A DNA stretch of 64,000 bases from Billgrantia sulfidoxydans. Its GTDB lineage: Bacteria; Pseudomonadota; Gammaproteobacteria; Pseudomonadales; Halomonadaceae. A program made the translations under genes and the position numbers. The notes beneath the pieces are model-generated. The model saw only the letters and a list, made by a program, of their open reading frames with translations, did no database searches and was not told the origin of the DNA. Where the stretch lies: the NCBI RefSeq assembly GCF_017868775.1, contig NZ_CP053381.1:3782001-3846000 (forward strand). Reading direction: 5' to 3'. Below, piece by piece: positions 35,193 through 43,542 of this stretch (position 1 is its first letter; every line of letters begins with the position of its first letter).

Positions 35193-35236
35193 AAATTAAT
35201 CCCCGATATAACGCAGTTTATATCGGGGATTAATTT
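35193..35236. promoter_or_regulatory. 18-bp perfect inverted repeat (candidate operator or origin element)
   Basis: Arms AAATTAATCCCCGATATA (35193-35210) and its exact complement (35219-35236), with an 8-base spacer ACGCAGTT. It lies 23 bp upstream of the ATG at 35170 and about 230 bp before the repressor gene, in a divergent region. There is no T-run suggesting a terminator. A dimeric regulator site is likely; a replication-initiator site is possible. Confidence 0.6.
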
Positions 35237-35469
35237 GGTGCAACCATCATGCTGCTCCCCTCATGGGTAAGTGCTCAACGGCAACGTTTGGCTGCGCGGG
35301 GCCGCAAGACCGTCTCTAACCACCTGCACACCGCTATCATTTGCGTGGCGACATGGTGCACAACGTACCGTCTCCAGACCGATAAGCCACAAGGCAACCA
35401 TCGACAAGAGCCAGATCAGTCTATACACTTTCGTATAAACGTAGCCATCCCCTAACCCAAAAGGTAACC

Positions 35470-36228
35470 ATGTCTACCCCCACCCCGCTTGGTTCGCGCC
35501 TCATTTACTTGATGGCGGCTCATCACCTCTCAGAAAGTGAATTAGCCAGGCGCTCCGGGGTGCCGCAGCCCACGATCCATCGCATTCTCAAAGGCACTAG
35601 CCAGTCACCACGCATGAAAAACGTGGAGCAGCTGGCCAGGGCGTTAGGCGTGGATGTGGCATTTCTGGCATATGGGGAGCGTAAATCGACCGACTCTACA
35701 GCGCCTCAGGAGCCGCTTGAGGCTCTAAAGAGCGCGTTGACTCATACGCTACAGCAAGCTCAATACCAAAGGCCCGAGTGGGTTTTAGAGCGCATGGAAC
35801 AGGGCACGGCTTCAACAGCCGCCTCCTCCGTCACCGGGACGGCATGCTCTTTTCCGTTTCTTCAATGGCGTCAGGCGAGCCATCCCGAAACCATTGATTG
35901 TGAACTGAGCTGGGAGCCAACGGTTTACTCGGCACAGGGAGCATGCTTTTGGCTTGAGATCAAAGGTGATGCCATGACCGCCCCGCCGGGAAACTCACCA
36001 AGCTTGTCTAATGGCACTCGAGTCCTCTTTGATACCGGAAAGCCCTTGGCGAAAGACTGTATCGTATTGATATTGCTACCCAATAGCCAAGATTCGGTTT
36101 GCCGTCAACTTGTGGTAGAAGGTAACGACATCTACCTGAAGCCGCTAAACCCCTCGTATCAAGTGACTCCGCTGGAACCAGGTTCTGCTCTCTTGGCTGT
36201 GGCCGTGGAGGCCAAGCAAACGCTTTAG
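35470..36228 (+). CDS. lambda CI-like repressor with inactive S24 (LexA-type) domain
   Basis: A 252-residue XRE-family regulator. The N-terminal helix-turn-helix is at about 18-60 (SESELARRSGVPQPTIHRILKG). The C-terminal S24 domain is at about 130-245 and aligns with CI through GDAMTAP and IYLKPLNPSY. The autocleavage Ser is replaced by Ala (GDAM, A168), and the Lys position reads VCRQL (Arg/Gln). It should therefore still dimerise but not self-cleave under RecA. AAAAGG precedes the ATG. It probably represses the excisionase-integrase promoter just downstream. Confidence 0.85.
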   Translation: MSTPTPLGSRLIYLMAAHHLSESELARRSGVPQPTIHRILKGTSQSPRMKNVEQLARALGVDVAFLAYGERKSTDSTAPQEPLEALKSALTHTLQQAQYQRPEWVLERMEQGTASTAASSVTGTACSFPFLQWRQASHPETIDCELSWEPTVYSAQGACFWLEIKGDAMTAPPGNSPSLSNGTRVLFDTGKPLAKDCIVLILLPNSQDSVCRQLVVEGNDIYLKPLNPSYQVTPLEPGSALLAVAVEAKQTL

Positions 36229-36256
36229 CAATACCCAGCTAGTGGCTTACCCATAC

Positions 36257-36294
36257 GAAAACGCATTGACATGCCTATGCGTTTCCGCATACCC
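36257..36294 (+). promoter_or_regulatory. promoter with overlapping operator-like inverted repeat before xis-int
   Basis: A consensus -35 TTGACA (36266-36271) is followed after 16-17 bases by CATACC/ATACCC. An inverted repeat GAAAACGCAT (36257-36266) / ATGCGTTTCC (36277-36286), 9 of 10 matching, overlaps the -35. This is the layout of a repressor-controlled promoter. It also argues that the ATG at 36271 lies in promoter DNA and is not the excisionase start. Confidence 0.5.
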
Positions 36295-36333
36295 TCTCCG
36301 CATGCGCTCTTTAAGGCAGTCAGGGAGGCCGAT

Positions 36334-36672
36334 GTGACAAAAGCATTTCTTCGCCCAGATCAGGTGGCCCAGCGACTGGGCATGAGCCCGAGCTGGGTGT
36401 ACAGCAACAAGCACCGCATCGGCTTCGTCCAGATAGGCACCGCTGTGCGCTTTGAGCAAAGCGTAGTGGAGAGGTACGCTGAGAGCTGCAAGCGCGGCCC
36501 TCAGCCTGAGGAACGCGAGACATGGGAATCACAGTCAGATACAGGGAAAAGAGGAACCGGTGGGTGGTCACGGAAACGTACCACGGTCACCGATATCAAC
36601 GAACGTTTGCGGGGAATCGAGAGGGGGAGCGACAGGCGCGGGAGTACGCAGCGAAGCGTCAGGCAGAGCTGA
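36334..36672 (+). CDS. AlpA-like excisionase / helix-turn-helix protein
   Basis: A 112-residue protein starting at GTG 36334 with GGGAGG just upstream. The N-terminal 55 residues form a MerR/AlpA-type winged helix: LRPDQVAQRLGMSPSWVYSNKHRIG, then VRFEQSVVERYAES. Such proteins direct integrase toward excision or activate it. The last 50 residues are basic and overlap the integrase gene by 151 bp in another frame, so the tail may be under little selection. Confidence 0.75.
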   Translation: MTKAFLRPDQVAQRLGMSPSWVYSNKHRIGFVQIGTAVRFEQSVVERYAESCKRGPQPEERETWESQSDTGKRGTGGWSRKRTTVTDINERLRGIERGSDRRGSTQRSVRQS

Positions 36673-37538
36673 ACGAAGCAGCTTTCCAGGGTGAGGCCAT
36701 GGGGCGCCAACCGCGGCGCACCTTCATCGAGGGACTCGAACGATGGATCGACGAGTACGACGTGGCCAGTCAGGTGAAGGCCATCCGCCCGGTGGCACGC
36801 TACATGGGCGATCGAGTGCTGCTCGGCATGGACAGCGTGGACAAGGCTCGCGAGATGGCCCGAGACCTTCGCAAGCAGGGGCGCGCGCAGAGCACCATCA
36901 ACAATCATCTGCAGGTGGTCAAACGGGTGCTGAACCTTGCCTATCGGGAATGGGGTTGGCTGGATCGCCCCCTGGGCGACAAGATTCGCAAGAAGATGCC
37001 CAAGAACGAACGGCATGTGTACCTGACCATCGAGCAGGTGAGCCAGCTGCTACAAGCCATCCCCGATCACTCGATTGTCGAGAAGCGGGTGATCGCCCTG
37101 GCAGCGCTCACCGGGCTACGCCAGGGCGAGCTGCTGGCTCTGGACCCTCAGAACGTCCAAGGTGGTCGCATTCTGCTGCGACCAGACCAGACGAAGAGCG
37201 GCAAGTCCCGGGTGGTGCCGGTACCGGAGGACGCCCGGGCATGGCTGGAGGAGCTACCGTTCGCTACGACCTATCATCGGCTGCGAACGGTGTGGGAACA
37301 TGCTCGCCAGTCCGTGGGGCGGCCCGATCTGCGCTTTCACGACCTGCGCCACAGCTATGCCAGCATGCTGGCCCAGGCCGGCGAGAGCATGACCACGGTG
37401 CGCGATCTGCTGGGGCATTCCAGCCTGATCGTCACCAGCCGCTACGCGCACATGTTCGATGCGGGTCTGGATGATATCGGCTCTCGCCTGCCGAGTTTGA
37501 GCGGGGCCTTCTGCGACCAAACTGCGACCACGCACTAG
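36522..37538 (+). CDS. int: tyrosine-type site-specific integrase
   Basis: A 338-residue phage-type recombinase that catalyses insertion at tRNA-Leu. The N-terminal arm-binding domain is at about 1-60 (RYREKRNRWVVTETYHGHRYQRTF), the core-binding domain at about 70-155, and the catalytic domain at about 165-325. The catalytic residues are R200 (TGLRQGEL), K225, H273-x-x-R276 (FHDLRH), H299 (LLGHSS) and nucleophile Y308 (SRYAHM). All are present, so it should be active. The ATG at 36522 has GAGGAA nine bases upstream. The 3' end contains one copy of the 21-bp terminal repeat. Confidence 0.95.
   Translation: MGITVRYREKRNRWVVTETYHGHRYQRTFAGNREGERQAREYAAKRQAELNEAAFQGEAMGRQPRRTFIEGLERWIDEYDVASQVKAIRPVARYMGDRVLLGMDSVDKAREMARDLRKQGRAQSTINNHLQVVKRVLNLAYREWGWLDRPLGDKIRKKMPKNERHVYLTIEQVSQLLQAIPDHSIVEKRVIALAALTGLRQGELLALDPQNVQGGRILLRPDQTKSGKSRVVPVPEDARAWLEELPFATTYHRLRTVWEHARQSVGRPDLRFHDLRHSYASMLAQAGESMTTVRDLLGHSSLIVTSRYAHMFDAGLDDIGSRLPSLSGAFCDQTATTH
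37511..37531 (+). repeat. 21-bp terminal direct repeat, right copy
   Basis: Identical to 8765-8785. It encodes the integrase C-terminus (CDQTATT) while also forming a paired CTGCGACCA sequence, so coding and site functions would overlap. Confidence 0.6.
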
Positions 37539-37559
37539 AAAGAGGGAGGGTAGAAACAC

Positions 37560-37585
37560 AAACAGCCGCTCGTAAGCGACTGTTT
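37560..37585 (-). terminator. hairpin terminator behind tRNA-Leu (and possibly int)
   Basis: An 11-bp stem with one mismatch, AAACAGCCGCT / AGCGACTGTTT, with loop CGTA. Read leftward it follows the tRNA 3' end and is followed by GTGTTT; read rightward it follows the integrase stop. It resembles the detached copy at 8562-8588. Confidence 0.7.
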
Positions 37586-37591
37586 TCCAAG

Positions 37592-37678
37592 TGGTACCGG
37601 CGGTCGGACTCGAACCGACAAGGGCTTGCACCCGGCGGATTTTGAATCCGCTGCGTCTACCAATTCCGCCACGCCGGC
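37592..37678 (-). tRNA. tRNA-Leu (anticodon CAA), intact
   Basis: An 87-nt class II tRNA. The acceptor stem starts GCCGGCG and pairs with CGCCGGT, and the CCA end is encoded. The D-arm contains AATTGGTAGACGCA, the anticodon loop is TTCAAAA (CAA), a long variable arm is GGGTGCAAGCCC, and the T loop is GGTTCGAGTCC. Its 3' half from about 37650 leftward probably came with the island, while the 5' half and promoter are chromosomal. Confidence 0.95.
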
Positions 37679-37688
37679 AGCGCCGAGC

Positions 37689-37716
37689 ATTATACGTGGC
37701 CGGTGCGGCAGGTCAA
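37689..37716 (-). promoter_or_regulatory. promoter of tRNA-Leu
   Basis: Read leftward: TTGACC (37716-37711), a 16-base spacer, then a perfect TATAAT (37694-37689), 10 bases before the tRNA 5' end. Its position on the chromosomal side explains why the tRNA stays expressed after integration. Confidence 0.8.
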
Positions 37717-37817
37717 TTGGCGGGCCTGACGCGCAGGGCGATTTTCGGTATCCTTGCCGGCTGTTTGCGGCTGCCCGGCAGCCGCCCGTTTCGACCCTAT
37801 TCGCGGACCCGACCTGC

Positions 37818-38858
37818 ATGCAGCGCGCCGACTTTCACTATGAGCTTCCCGAGGAGCTGATCGCCCGCTACCCCTCCGAGCGGCGCAGCGACTGTCGCCT
37901 GCTGTGCGTGAATGGCGAGAGCGGGGAGCTGGCCCACCGCCGCTTCACCGACCTGCTGGACCTGCTCGAGCCCGGCGACCTGCTGGTGTTCAACGACACC
38001 CGGGTGATCCCGGCGCGACTGCACGGCCACAAGGCCAGCGGCGGCAAGGTGGAGATGCTGCTGGAGCGCCCGCTGGATGCCCACCGCGGGCTGGCGCACC
38101 TTCGCTCCAGCAAGTCGCCCAAACCCGGCACCGAGCTGATCTTCGAAGGCGATGTTCGCGCCGTGGTCGAGGGCCGCCGCGAGGCACTGTTCGAACTGCG
38201 TTTTCTCGGCGAAACGCCGCTGATCGAGCTGCTGGAGCGCCACGGCCACATGCCGCTGCCGCCCTATATCGACCGCGCCGACGAGCTCGCCGACCGCGAC
38301 CGCTACCAGACCGTCTATGCCCGCCGCGACGGCGCCGTGGCCGCCCCCACCGCCGGGCTGCACTTCGACGAGCCGCTGCTGGAACGCCTGGCGGCGAAGG
38401 GCGTCGAGAGTGCCTTCGTCACCCTGCACGTGGGCGCCGGCACCTTCCAGCCGGTGCGCGCCGACGACATTCGCGAGCACCAGATGCACAGCGAATGGAT
38501 CGAGGTGAACGAAGCGGCCTGCGCCAAGGTGCGCGCCGCCCAGGCCGCCGGCCGCCGGGTGATCGCGGTGGGCACCACCAGCGTGCGCTGCCTGGAGAGC
38601 GCCTGTGCCAAGAGCGCCGACGGCGAGATCGCCCCGTTCAGCGGCGAGACCGACATCTTCATCTACCCCGGCTACGAGTGGCGCTGCGTGGAGGCGCTGA
38701 TCACCAACTTCCACCTGCCCGAGTCGACCCTGCTGATGCTGGTCGCCTCCTTTGCCGGCTACGCGACGACCATGGCGGCTTATCGCGACGCCGTGGCCGA
38801 GCGCTACGCCTTCTTCAGCTACGGCGATGCCATGTTCCTGACCCGCCGGAACCCCTGA
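37818..38858 (+). CDS. queA: S-adenosylmethionine:tRNA ribosyltransferase-isomerase
   Basis: A 346-residue cytoplasmic enzyme converting preQ1 in tRNA to epoxyqueuosine, using the ribosyl part of SAM. It begins [19 protein letters not shown], and shows [43 protein letters not shown] and the C-terminal GYEWR...[16 protein letters not shown]. The length matches the E. coli enzyme closely. The ATG at 37818 begins the conserved N-terminus; upstream frame extends through the tRNA. First gene of a queA-tgt-yajC-secDF order shared with many proteobacteria. Confidence 0.97.
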   Translation: MQRADFHYELPEELIARYPSERRSDCRLLCVNGESGELAHRRFTDLLDLLEPGDLLVFNDTRVIPARLHGHKASGGKVEMLLERPLDAHRGLAHLRSSKSPKPGTELIFEGDVRAVVEGRREALFELRFLGETPLIELLERHGHMPLPPYIDRADELADRDRYQTVYARRDGAVAAPTAGLHFDEPLLERLAAKGVESAFVTLHVGAGTFQPVRADDIREHQMHSEWIEVNEAACAKVRAAQAAGRRVIAVGTTSVRCLESACAKSADGEIAPFSGETDIFIYPGYEWRCVEALITNFHLPESTLLMLVASFAGYATTMAAYRDAVAERYAFFSYGDAMFLTRRNP

Positions 38859-38863
38859 CCTGA

Positions 38864-40057
<1,194 letters not shown>

Positions 40058-40148
40058 CAGCCGGCCGCTGGCGTCAGACCAGGCGCCGGCGGCCGCATCG
40101 GCTCGTTCATTCGCGACCCAACTTACCTTCTCAGGAGATACGTTTCTC

Positions 40149-40478
40149 ATGCTGGACTTCTTCATCTCCCCGGCCATGGCCCAGGACGCCGGCGCCGCGG
40201 GCGGCGGCATTGCCCAGATCGTCATGCTGGTCGGCTTCGTGCTGATCTTCTACTTCCTGCTGTGGCGCCCTCAGTCCAAGCGCGCCAAGCAGCATCGCGA
40301 GCTGGTCGGCGGCCTGTCCAAGGGCGACGAGGTCGTGATCGGCGGCGGCCTGGTGGGCCGCATCACCAAGGTGGGCGACGAGTTCCTCACCCTGGAGATC
40401 GCCGACAACACCGAGGTCAACGTACAGAAGAACGCCGTGGCCAACGTGCTGCCCAAGGGCACCATCAAGTCCATCTGA
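40149..40478 (+). CDS. yajC: preprotein translocase subunit YajC
   Basis: A 109-residue inner-membrane protein with one membrane segment (about 20-40, IVMLVGFVLIFYFLLW) and a cytoplasmic domain ending NVLPKGTIKSI. It associates with SecDF and SecYEG. The start MLDFFISPAMAQ at 40149, after AGGAGA, matches the family N-terminus; the upstream frame has no homology. Precedes secD by 152 bp. Confidence 0.95.
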   Translation: MLDFFISPAMAQDAGAAGGGIAQIVMLVGFVLIFYFLLWRPQSKRAKQHRELVGGLSKGDEVVIGGGLVGRITKVGDEFLTLEIADNTEVNVQKNAVANVLPKGTIKSI

Positions 40479-40630
40479 CGTCGATGCTCCTCGCCCTTGC
40501 CGGCGGCTCCTCCCCGAGCCGGGTAACGGCGAGGGTCGCATGGCGGCCGGGCGCCCCTTCCCATGCGGATCGGGCACCTGGCCGCACTGCCGTCCCGTAG
40601 CCTTCTTTACGCAACCTAGGCAGGGCTCCC

Positions 40631-42481
40631 ATGCTCAACCGTTATCCCTTGTGGAAGTATCTGCTGATACTCATCGTGCTGCTCGTCGGCCTGCTCTACT
40701 CGCTGCCCAACCTCTACCCCGAGGACCCGGCGGTCCAGATCAGCAGCGCCCAGGGCGATTCCACCCTCGATGAGGCTCAGCTCGAACGCGTCCAGCAGTC
40801 CCTCCGCGATGCCGGCATCGACATCAAGGCCATCGAGCGCGACCAGGCCAGCGTGCTGATTCGCCTCGACGACGCCGACCATCAGCTGCGTACCCGCGAC
40901 CTGGTCGCCGAGCAGCTCGGCGACGACTACGTCGTCGCGCTCAACCTCGCCGAATCGACCCCCGCCTGGCTGCAGGGCCTGGCCGCTTCGCCCATGACCC
41001 TGGGCCTGGACCTGCGCGGCGGCGTGCACTTCCTGCTCGAGGTCGACATGGAGGCAGCGTTGACCCAACGCCTGGAGGTCAACGCCAGCGCCATGCGCGA
41101 ACAGCTGCGCAGCGAGCGCATCCGCTACCGGGGCACCGACATCGATGGCCGTACGCTGACCATCACCTTCGCCAGCGAAGAGGATCGAGACAGCGCGCGT
41201 CGGCTGATCAGCCGCGAGTTCCGCGACTTCGACTACGCCAGTGAGCAGGAGGGTCGCGCCTCGCTGTTGCGCATGACCCTGACCGAGCAGGCGGTGGCGG
41301 AGATCCAGGACTACGCCATCAACCAGAACCTCACCACCCTGCGCAACCGCGTCGATGAGCTGGGCGTGGCGGAACCGCTGGTGCAGCGCCAGGGCCCGGA
41401 TCGCATCGTGGTCGAACTGCCCGGTGTGCAGGATACCGTGGCCGCCAAGCGCGTGGTGGGCGCGACCGCCAACCTCGAGTTCCGCCTCGAGGCGCGCCCC
41501 GACACCCCGGACGCCGAGACCGAGACCTTCGCCTTCCGCAACGACCCCAGTCGCACCGCCGACCTGATGCGCGACGTCATCATCACGGGCGACAGCGTCT
41601 CCAGCGCCAGCCGCAGCTTCGACGAGAACGGTCGCCCCCAGGTCAACATCAACCTGGACGGCACCGGCGGCACGCTGATGAACCGCGCCACGCGCACCAA
41701 CATCGGGCGCAACATGGCGGTACTGTTCATCGAGCACAAGACCCGCGACCGCACGGTGATGGAGGACGGCGAGGAGGTCACGGTTCGCGAGCCCTACACC
41801 GAGCGCGGCCTGATCAGCCTGGCCACCATCCAGAGCGCGCTAGGCAACAGCTTCCGCATCACCGGGCTCGATTCGCCCACCGAGGCGGCCGAGCTGGCCC
41901 TGCTGCTGCGCTCCGGTTCGCTGGCGGCGCCGATCTACTTCGTCCAGGAGCGCACCATCGGCCCCAGCCTCGGCGCCGAGAACATCGAACGCGGCTTGAT
42001 GTCGGTGCAGATCGGCCTGCTGCTGGTGGTGCTGTTCATGCTGATCCGCTACAAGGTGTTCGGCATCTTCGCCAATCTCGCCCTGGCGCTGAACCTGACC
42101 CTGCTGGTCGCCGCCATGTCGCTGCTCGGCGCCACCCTCACGCTGCCCGGCATCGCCGGCATCGTGCTGACGCTGGGCATGGCGGTGGACGCCAACGTGC
42201 TGATCTTCGAGCGCATACGCGAGGAGCTGCGCGGCGGCCTCTCGGTGCAGCAGGCGATCCACGCCGGCTACGAGCGTGCCTTCAGCTCGATCGTCGACGC
42301 CAACATCACCACCCTGCTGGTGGCGATCATCCTGTTCTCGATCGGCACCGGACCGGTCAAGGGCTTCGCCGTGACCCTGTCGCTGGGGATCCTCACCTCG
42401 CTGTTCACCGCCCTGATGGTGACGCGCGCGATGGTGAACCTGACCTTCGGCGGCAAGCCGATCAAGAAGCTCTGGATCTAA
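40631..42481 (+). CDS. secD: protein translocase subunit SecD
   Basis: A 616-residue inner-membrane protein that with SecF uses proton flow to finish export across the Sec channel. There is an N-terminal membrane helix (about 8-28), a large periplasmic part including the DLRGGVHFLLEVDM block, and five C-terminal membrane helices (about 440-605) with GIAGIVLTLGMAVDANVLIFERIREE. That last block carries the conserved Asp/Arg used in proton relay. Normal length. AGGCAGGG lies upstream of the ATG. secF follows 22 bp after the stop. Confidence 0.97.
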   Translation: MLNRYPLWKYLLILIVLLVGLLYSLPNLYPEDPAVQISSAQGDSTLDEAQLERVQQSLRDAGIDIKAIERDQASVLIRLDDADHQLRTRDLVAEQLGDDYVVALNLAESTPAWLQGLAASPMTLGLDLRGGVHFLLEVDMEAALTQRLEVNASAMREQLRSERIRYRGTDIDGRTLTITFASEEDRDSARRLISREFRDFDYASEQEGRASLLRMTLTEQAVAEIQDYAINQNLTTLRNRVDELGVAEPLVQRQGPDRIVVELPGVQDTVAAKRVVGATANLEFRLEARPDTPDAETETFAFRNDPSRTADLMRDVIITGDSVSSASRSFDENGRPQVNINLDGTGGTLMNRATRTNIGRNMAVLFIEHKTRDRTVMEDGEEVTVREPYTERGLISLATIQSALGNSFRITGLDSPTEAAELALLLRSGSLAAPIYFVQERTIGPSLGAENIERGLMSVQIGLLLVVLFMLIRYKVFGIFANLALALNLTLLVAAMSLLGATLTLPGIAGIVLTLGMAVDANVLIFERIREELRGGLSVQQAIHAGYERAFSSIVDANITTLLVAIILFSIGTGPVKGFAVTLSLGILTSLFTALMVTRAMVNLTFGGKPIKKLWI

Positions 42482-42503
42482 GGCTCACCAACTTGAGGTG
42501 GTT

Positions 42504-43430
42504 ATGAAGACCCTCGTCAACCGACAGTTCGACTTCATGGGCAAGCGCCGGATCGCCTTCGCGCTCTCCGGCCTGATGATCCTGGTGTCGATCGCCTCGC
42601 TGCTGTTCCAGCAGCTCAATCTGGGGCTCGACTTCACCGGCGGTACCCTGGTCGAGGTCCGCTACGCCGTGGCCCCGTCGCTGGACGCGGTGCGCCAGAC
42701 CCTCGAGGCCGCCGAGTTCCGCGACGTCTCGGTGCAGACCTTCGGCGCCTCGAACGAGGTACTGATCCGCCTGCAGCAGGCCTTCGACGCCGAAGTGGGC
42801 GACCGCGTGGTCGAGCTGCTGCGCGCGGAGGGCGACGCCGTGGAACTGGTACGCGCCGAATTCGTCGGCGCCCAGGTCGGCGAGCAGCTGCGCGACCAGA
42901 GCGGCCTGGGATTGCTGGTGGCCCTGGGCATCGTGATGCTCTACGTGGCCTTCCGCTTCCAGTACAAGTTCGCCATCGGCGCGCTGCTGGCACTGATGCA
43001 CGACGTGATCGTCGTGGTCGGCGTCTTCTCGCTGTTCCAGCTGGAGTTCGATCTCACCGTGCTGGCGGCGCTGCTGGCGGTGATCGGCTATTCGCTCAAC
43101 GACACCATCGTCGTCTACGACCGCATCCGCGAGACCATCCGCACCTCGCGCATCGACGACATGCCGGCGATCTTCAACGAGGCGATCAACCTCACCCTGT
43201 CGCGCACGTTGGCAACGTCCGGCACCACCCTGCTGGTGCTCTTCGCGCTGTTTTTCCTCGGCGGCGACATGATCCACTACTTCTCGATCGCCCTGATCCT
43301 CGGCATCGTGGTCGGCACCTTCTCCTCCATCTACGTGGCGGCCGCCCTGCTGCTGACCGTGCATCTGGAGCGCAAGGACCTGATTCCGCCGAAGAAGGAG
43401 GCGGACGCGGAAGAGGAGCAGCTGCCCTAG
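42504..43430 (+). CDS. secF: protein translocase subunit SecF
   Basis: A 308-residue partner of SecD with six membrane helices. It shows GLDFTGGTLVEVRY in the first periplasmic loop, MHDVIVVVGVFSLF, and IGYSLNDTIVVYDRIRETIR with the conserved Asp/Arg. The ATG at 42504 has GAGG just upstream; a GTG two codons earlier is possible. A strong terminator lies 55 bp downstream, ending the queA-secF run. Confidence 0.97.
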   Translation: MKTLVNRQFDFMGKRRIAFALSGLMILVSIASLLFQQLNLGLDFTGGTLVEVRYAVAPSLDAVRQTLEAAEFRDVSVQTFGASNEVLIRLQQAFDAEVGDRVVELLRAEGDAVELVRAEFVGAQVGEQLRDQSGLGLLVALGIVMLYVAFRFQYKFAIGALLALMHDVIVVVGVFSLFQLEFDLTVLAALLAVIGYSLNDTIVVYDRIRETIRTSRIDDMPAIFNEAINLTLSRTLATSGTTLLVLFALFFLGGDMIHYFSIALILGIVVGTFSSIYVAAALLLTVHLERKDLIPPKKEADAEEEQLP

Positions 43431-43484
43431 GAAAGGCACCATGACTTGCCGCGCTCGATAGCTTGGGCGCAGCGATGCTCTGAC

Positions 43485-43525
43485 ACGACACCGCCCCCGC
43501 AGCATGGCTGCGGGGGCGGTGTCGT
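43485..43525. terminator. strong bidirectional terminator between secF and suhB
   Basis: A perfect 19-bp GC-rich inverted repeat ACGACACCGCCCCCGCAGC with a 3-base ATG loop. Read rightward it is followed by TTTCG. It lies between two convergent genes and can serve both. Confidence 0.85.
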
Positions 43526-43542
43526 TTCGGGCGGGCTGGCGC

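Larger units (their letters stand above)
8645..37650. mobile_element. genomic island (about 29 kb) integrated in tRNA-Leu(CAA), carrying an extended DISARM system
   Basis: The ends are an 18-bp exact direct repeat (8645-8662 and 37633-37650) inside a 59-bp near-repeat of the tRNA-Leu 3' half. A tyrosine integrase ends 54 bp from the intact tRNA, the usual arrangement for tRNA-targeting elements. Base composition shifts sharply inside, with AT-rich tracts at 9.1-11.4, 19.4-21.3 and 32.2-32.5 kb. Cargo is defence (DISARM plus extra nucleases and methylase), recombination (RadC, YqaJ, ERF), plasmid/phage-like genes and a repressor-excisionase-integrase control end. No conjugation, capsid or packaging genes are seen, so it probably moves with help or by transformation (inference). 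Confidence 0.9.

Noticed and set aside
36271-36333. ATG at 36271 as the excisionase start.
   Set aside because: It lies inside the -35/operator sequence and has no ribosome site; the GTG at 36334 has GGGAGG just upstream.
8663-37591. CRISPR array or insertion sequences in the island.
   Set aside because: I see no regularly spaced repeats, cas genes or recognisable transposase with terminal inverted repeats.
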